Below, piece after piece: positions 15,369 to 18,792 of a DNA stretch of 18,792 nt (position 1 is the stretch's first letter; each line of letters begins with the position of its first letter). Location: contig JAWLBR010000061.1 of the NCBI GenBank assembly GCA_041687495.1, forward strand, positions 1 to 18,792, in the 5' to 3' direction. The translations under genes were made by a program, and so were the position numbers. The notes below the pieces were generated by a model that saw only the letters and a list, made by a program, of their open reading frames with translations, ran no database searches and had not been told where the DNA came from. The stretch comes from JAWLBR01 sp041687495. Lineage in GTDB: Bacteria > Bacillota > Limnochordia > DTU087 > JAAYGB01.

Positions 15369-15430
15369 AGCGGGGACCGAAGGCCGATAGCATAATGTGT
15401 TCAGCCGGTCGGCTTATACGTTTCCCCGCT
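15369..15430 (+). promoter_or_regulatory. structured leader upstream of the second regulator
   Basis: Arms AGCGGGGA (15369-15376) and TCCCCGCT (15423-15430) close a region that contains GCCGA (15383-15387) pairing with TCGGC (15409-15413). An alternative pairing GACCG (15375-15379) with CGGTC (15406-15410) excludes both. The structure ends 12 bases before the GGGAGGT of the 15456 gene. It does not match any riboswitch class I know. It may be an attenuator, a translational control element or an operator with dyad symmetry. Confidence 0.4.
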
Positions 15431-15455
15431 GGAGATAGCCTAGGGAGGTCCACCG

Positions 15456-16655
15456 ATGAACACCGCTATTCAATGTCAGCTGAGAATCCTGTTGCTGGGA
15501 CCATTCAAACTCGAAAAGGCCTCCGAAGAGCTGTCGACGGAGAACTGGAAGTCCAAAAAGGCGCTCACACTGTTCAAGTTTTTGGTCTCTAAGAACGGTG
15601 AGAAGGTTCCTAGAGATGTACTCATCGAGCTTCTCTGGCCCGACGCCGATCCAGATGAGAGCGCGTCCCATAATCTCCATACCACGGTGTATTTTCTGCG
15701 CAAGGCACTGAAGCCTTACTTACCGGTGGATGAGCCGTCCTGTATTCACTATTCTAACACGCTGTATTGGATGGACAAGGGAATTCATCTTTGGGTGGAC
15801 GTAGACGAATTTGAAGCACTTTATTCCCAGGGAAATGAAGTCCTGACTTCGGATAATGAGAGGGCACTGGAGTGTTTCACGCAGGCACTAGCCCTGTATC
15901 GAGGCGACTTTCTCTCTGAAGATTTATATGACGACTGGTTGGTGGGGCCGCGGGAGCATTTCCGCGAGCTCTTCATAGATGCCACCTTAAAAGCATCAAC
16001 GCTACTAGTTGATTGCACGCAGGACTATTCCACTGCAGTTCGCCTTTGCCGAGAGGCATTAGCCCGTGATCCCTTCCGGGAAGAGCTGTATCAGGCGATG
16101 ATCTCGTTCCTGATCAAAGCAGGACGTTACAGCGAAGCAGCCATTCTTTACCGCCAGTGCGCCAAGATGCTGGAGGACGAGTTTGGGCTCAGCGTCAGCC
16201 CTGAGACCAGGGCTCTTTTCCACGAGATGAAGCGGATGGGGACTGCTGATGAGGCAGCGACATCCCTCGAAAGCGGTCAAGGGGATAACAATGAGGGTCC
16301 TTTTATCTGTGATCACCGAACCTTTGACTCCATCTGCAAGTTGGAAGTGCGCCGGCAGGATCGAGAGGGAGATCCTCTGGTTACGCTCACTATCACCAAC
16401 GAGTCGCTGGGAGCGAGCGCCCAAGTCCGGGCAGCTCTCAAGGGCCTCAGTCACCTTCTCAGACGCGGAGACGTGGTTGCCCAGAAAAACGACAGTCAGA
16501 TCTCTGTCTTACTGCCGCACACAGGCCCAGATGGACTCAAAGTGGTTGTGAGGAGAATAGAGCGGGCCTTTCAAGATCAGGGCCTCAGACGAATGCGAGT
16601 GGAGTGGCAGATACACAACGCTGTGGATCGTGCATTACACTCAACAAGCAGCTGA
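15456..16655 (+). CDS. SARP/BTAD-type transcriptional regulator with degenerate GGDEF-like C-terminus
   Basis: 399 residues, ATG start behind a near-perfect GGGAGGT. Same architecture as the 1939-3123 product. Winged helix at about residues 5-100 (LRILLLGPFKLEK, NWKSKKALTLFKFLVSK, LLWPDADP, HNLHTTVYFLRKALK). BTAD helices at about 110-265 (ALALYRGDFLSEDLYDDW, RDPFREELYQAMISFLIKAG, EFGLSVSPETRALF). C-terminal cyclase-like fold at about 285-385, where RRGDVVAQKNDSQISVLLP sits at the place of the R..D.vaRyGGDEFavlLP signature. The GGDEF residues are replaced (KNDSQ), so diguanylate cyclase activity is not expected; a sensory or dimerisation role is more likely (inference). Flanked by secretin and Ig-like secreted-protein genes, its probable targets. 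Confidence 0.88.
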   Translation: MNTAIQCQLRILLLGPFKLEKASEELSTENWKSKKALTLFKFLVSKNGEKVPRDVLIELLWPDADPDESASHNLHTTVYFLRKALKPYLPVDEPSCIHYSNTLYWMDKGIHLWVDVDEFEALYSQGNEVLTSDNERALECFTQALALYRGDFLSEDLYDDWLVGPREHFRELFIDATLKASTLLVDCTQDYSTAVRLCREALARDPFREELYQAMISFLIKAGRYSEAAILYRQCAKMLEDEFGLSVSPETRALFHEMKRMGTADEAATSLESGQGDNNEGPFICDHRTFDSICKLEVRRQDREGDPLVTLTITNESLGASAQVRAALKGLSHLLRRGDVVAQKNDSQISVLLPHTGPDGLKVVVRRIERAFQDQGLRRMRVEWQIHNAVDRALHSTSS

Positions 16656-16845
16656 TATTCCTGATCATTGTAGCACCCAGCAAGGAACAACAAGTGCGGG
16701 AGAAGGCTCGACGGGTTCAGTTAGACCTTGCTCTTCTCCGATTTGCTGCGATACACCCCCTATTTGAGGGCATTTTGAGTTGGATCTCATTGGCGTTTGA
16801 AGTGAAGTAGATATGATATGACTGGCAGTAGGAAGGGAGGTTCCG

Positions 16846-17088
16846 TTGCGCGTGACTACCTCAACCAGGAGCACTCAGAGTAACACCTTTATCGTACGCA
16901 TTGTCAGAATAGAACACGGAACATGGCAGGGGCAGGTGTCGCATGCGAAGACGGGACAGACTCTTATCTTCCAGAGCGCCCTGCAGATGATGAGATTCAT
17001 GGACTCGTGTGCTGGTTCCGTTCCGAGCCACGAGGTCACTCCGCCTGAAGTTGGGCAACTGCGTACTGTTGGCAGGAGTAGCGAGTAA
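16846..17088 (+). CDS. conserved small cytoplasmic protein
   Basis: 80 residues. TTG start with GGGAGGT about 6 bases upstream. The core FIVRIVRIEHGTWQGQVSHA followed by FQSALQMMRFMDS matches a short motif I recall from many uncharacterised Clostridia proteins (F.VrI..r...swQG.v.W......FrSalEL..lId). No signal peptide or membrane segment, and function is unknown. It lies between the second BTAD regulator and a secreted Ig-like protein, 88 bases before the latter, and may share its transcript. The C-terminal 20 residues look unstructured. Confidence 0.65.
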   Translation: MRVTTSTRSTQSNTFIVRIVRIEHGTWQGQVSHAKTGQTLIFQSALQMMRFMDSCAGSVPSHEVTPPEVGQLRTVGRSSE

Positions 17089-17175
17089 GGGCAGGGCTAT
17101 ACATAGGCAGCGGCCGTCGAAGGTCATTTGACTGGGAGCCTTGAGGGGGGCGTTCCTGTCTTGGAGGGTGTTATT

Positions 17176-17775
17176 ATGATGCGAAGAAGTTTTCAGCGTG
17201 TACAGTTGTATGGTGTCGTTTTTTTGGCGGTAGTAATTCTTGCAGGAGGAGTCGTACAGGCAGGTTCTAAGCATGATACAGTGGATGTCATTGCCACCAT
17301 CGTGCCTGAGGTCGGGATAGACATTTCTGCGGCACAGAAGCTGCGGATTAATGTTGGCCCCAAGGACGGCAGTATTGTTGGAGTACACGAAGCCGAGAAG
17401 CCGGCCAAGATCCAGATCCATCACAACTGCAACATCAATGTCTTGCTCGAGACAGAGTCGCTCGAATACGTAACTAAGGGCAAGAGGACAGATCCTGATA
17501 TCACCGTCGATCCGGTGTACTGGATCGAAGGCATTGATAACAGTGAGTTCGGCCCTGGAATCACTCCAACGTCTTGGAAAAAGAGATTTGAGTGGACCAA
17601 GAACAATGGGCAGGGCAACAACGGGAACAATGGTAACGGCAAAGGCAAAGGCTCCAAACTCGCCAAGACGACTCTATCTTTGAACGGCAAAATTGTTGTC
17701 GACGAGGTGTCTCAGTATAGGGCGGGAAAGTATCGCGGGGTTGTCACAATTACAGTAACTGAGGCAGAGGAATGA
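17176..17775 (+). CDS. secreted Ig-like surface protein with Asn/Gly/Lys-rich insert
   Basis: 199 residues. ATG at 17176 (or 17179) with GGAGGGTG 5 bases upstream; the open frame extends back to 17128 but without a better site. Signal peptide about 1-29 (GGVVQAG). The domain begins DTVDVIATIVPEVGIDI, has the central HHNCNINVLLETES strand and ends AGKYRGVVTITVTEAEE, parallel to the 218-820 and 11995-12546 products. A low-complexity loop NNGQGNNGNNGNGKGKGSK (about residues 138-156) interrupts the sandwich just before the last strands. One cysteine. Likely a structural or matrix protein of the envelope (inference). A strong terminator follows. Confidence 0.78.
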   Translation: MMRRSFQRVQLYGVVFLAVVILAGGVVQAGSKHDTVDVIATIVPEVGIDISAAQKLRINVGPKDGSIVGVHEAEKPAKIQIHHNCNINVLLETESLEYVTKGKRTDPDITVDPVYWIEGIDNSEFGPGITPTSWKKRFEWTKNNGQGNNGNNGNGKGKGSKLAKTTLSLNGKIVVDEVSQYRAGKYRGVVTITVTEAEE

Positions 17776-17776
17776 C

Positions 17777-17863
17777 ATGCTAGTTGTACGATTGAGGAAG
17801 AACCAGTGCGGCGGCGAAACCGTGCTGGCTGAATTGGTTGAGGATCCCCACATGGTCATATGA
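17777..17863 (+). CDS. possible 28-aa micro-ORF
   Basis: ATG at 17777 directly after the stop of the Ig-like gene (17773-17775). The GAGG inside that gene's last codons could act as its ribosome binding site. It encodes MLVVRLRKNQCGGETVLAEL and eight more residues, and its last codons lie inside the terminator stem. Translationally coupled leader or chance frame; no homology recognised. Confidence 0.2.
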   Translation: MLVVRLRKNQCGGETVLAELVEDPHMVI

Positions 17864-17880
17864 CCTCGGGGATTCTTTTG
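17840..17880 (+). terminator. Rho-independent terminator with nested palindrome
   Basis: The outer stem pairs GGATCCCC (17842-17849) with GGGGATTC (17868-17875) with one mismatch and is followed by TTTTG. Inside it GGTCATATGACC (17854-17865) is a perfect 12-bp palindrome. It lies 65 bases after the Ig-like gene and ends its transcript. Confidence 0.7.
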
Positions 17881-18001
17881 TTCAGGTTAATTGATGGAAT
17901 GATTCAGAAAGAATAAAGGTGCTTGTCCAGGTGTGACTAACTTTCACATGAGCAGTATCTGTCTGTACACCTTGAGAACAGAACGGAGAGAGGGGTAAAG
18001 T

Positions 18002-18792
18002 ATGCGGCAAGTGTCGTATCGCGCAATGGTTGCAGTTGGCCTTGTTGTTTTGCTGTTCGGATTAGCGCAGTATGTTAGTGCCGCCGGAGTTAGGCCGTTG
18101 GTGGTTGACGTGGAAGCTACTCCTGGAGACACGAAAGAGTTTGAACTCATACTAACCCCGGGAACAGCTGAAGAAACTGTTGATCTAACTTTGTATCAGC
18201 CGGTGCAGATGCTGACTGGGAGTCTAGCGTTTCAAGAGCCAAATCCAGAAGCTTTTCCAGCTTCTAACTGGATCACTTTGGAGGAGACCAGCGTCAAAGT
18301 GTACCCAGGGCAGGACACACGGGTTAAGGGAACTGTAAAGGTCCCGTTTGACGCCGGTGGCTCGCATACGGTCATCGTGATGGTAGAGCCCCAACCGCCG
18401 GAAGGGCAGACTGGTATTGTCTTTAAGGTTCGCTATGCGGTTCGGATTAGCATTCGAGTTAGTCGCCCCGGTCTGCGGCCTGCCGCCAAGCTGACCCTAT
18501 TTGAGCTGGTTCCAGGTGAGGATCAGGAACCGGTGATCAGAACTACAATGTCTAATCCTTCAGCCTGGGACTACTTAGTGTCCGGAGAAGTGACCATTAG
18601 GGATGCTGAGCGACGGTTGGTGGAAAGAGTGACTTTGCGAAGTCCGTCGGCGCTGAGCTCAGGTTCAGATTCTACCCGGATGTACCCCGGTAGTGAAGTG
18701 GAGTATTTGGGCGAGATTACGCGGCGACTCAGTCCCGGTGAATACACTTTGCGGGCGTTTTTCCGCTATGGCGACAGCGGCCAGATCATCGA
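18002..18792 (+). CDS. secreted beta-sandwich protein, chaperone- or DUF916-like (partial at right edge)
   Basis: Open from the ATG at 18002 to the end of the window (263 codons, 3' end missing), with GAGAGGGG upstream. Signal peptide about 1-27 (AQYVSAAG). It reads as two consecutive Ig-like domains. The first (VRPLVVDVEATPGDTKEFEL, SNWITLEETSVKVYPGQDT, VPFDAGGSHTVIVMVEP, VRYAVRISIRV) has the strand order of periplasmic pilus chaperones and of DUF916-type proteins found beside WxL proteins. The second (PVIRTTMSNPSAWDYLVSGEVTI, LSPGEYTLRAFFRYGD) resembles a CARDB/DUF3324-like domain. It sits beside a secreted Ig-like subunit gene, fitting a role as its periplasmic or surface partner (inference). 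The exact family is uncertain. Confidence 0.75.
   Translation, partial: MRQVSYRAMVAVGLVVLLFGLAQYVSAAGVRPLVVDVEATPGDTKEFELILTPGTAEETVDLTLYQPVQMLTGSLAFQEPNPEAFPASNWITLEETSVKVYPGQDTRVKGTVKVPFDAGGSHTVIVMVEPQPPEGQTGIVFKVRYAVRISIRVSRPGLRPAAKLTLFELVPGEDQEPVIRTTMSNPSAWDYLVSGEVTIRDAERRLVERVTLRSPSALSSGSDSTRMYPGSEVEYLGEITRRLSPGEYTLRAFFRYGDSGQII

Noticed and set aside
15361..15455. c-di-GMP (GEMM) or other known riboswitch before the second regulator
   Set aside because: The conserved GEMM core elements are absent and no other riboswitch consensus I know fits; only generic stems are visible.
16694..16810. 38-codon frame after the second regulator (GTG 16694, AAGGA upstream)
   Set aside because: Weak start signal, no homology, and it overlaps a possible GGAGAAG/CTTCTCC stem; more likely non-coding trailer, though not excluded.
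1..18792. CRISPR arrays, tRNA/rRNA genes, attachment sites or a replication origin
   Set aside because: I saw no regularly spaced direct repeats, tRNA-like cloverleaf, rRNA sequence, integrase or DnaA-box cluster.

Overview
The window looks like chromosome from a double-membraned (diderm) member of the Bacillota, perhaps close to the Limnochordia or Hydrogenispora-type lineages; that placement is inference. Evidence for an outer membrane is a secretin (12622-13833), an outer-membrane beta-barrel candidate (5331-6281) and a further barrel-like protein (13849-15177). Evidence for Bacillota is the strong AGGAGG-type ribosome binding sites with many GTG/TTG starts, a bifunctional AdhE, and a small protein with a signature I recall from Clostridia (16846-17088).

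Layout. 1-86: possible start of a gene leaving the left edge (minus). 218-820: secreted Ig-like protein (minus) with its terminator at 139-172. 821-1938: decayed DNA with an IS66 transposase remnant, an unidentified ORF remnant and a 23-codon micro-ORF. 1939-3123: a SARP/BTAD-type regulator with a degenerate GGDEF-like tail. 3421-6281: a four-gene operon (repeat-bearing secreted subunit, C39 peptidase, second repeat-bearing secreted protein, outer-membrane barrel), closed by a strong terminator. 6552-8980: a sugar-catabolism pair (GH172/DUF2961 and a metal-dependent amidohydrolase). 9036-11849 (minus): AdhE, convergent with the pair across a perfect 30-bp palindrome. 11995-15177: secreted Ig-like protein, secretin, barrel-like protein. 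15456-16655: a second BTAD/GGDEF-like regulator paralogous to the first. 16846-17775: small conserved protein and a third secreted Ig-like protein. 18002 to the right edge: start of a secreted chaperone-like beta-sandwich protein.

The most notable element is 3421-6281. Its parts (amyloid-type repeats of the form GNAF..a.GI..V....GNgN..q.N, a C39 peptidase with an intact catalytic triad, and a barrel) match the parts list of the Pseudomonas Fap functional-amyloid system (FapB/C, FapD, FapE, FapF), which I know from Proteobacteria. Finding it in a Bacillota-type context would be unusual. Further downstream, the secretin, the Ig-like secreted proteins and the chaperone-like protein suggest a second surface or export system. 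Each of these clusters sits next to one of the two paralogous regulators, so the region reads as a cell-envelope/biofilm-matrix locus with a fermentative and sugar-degradation block inserted in the middle.
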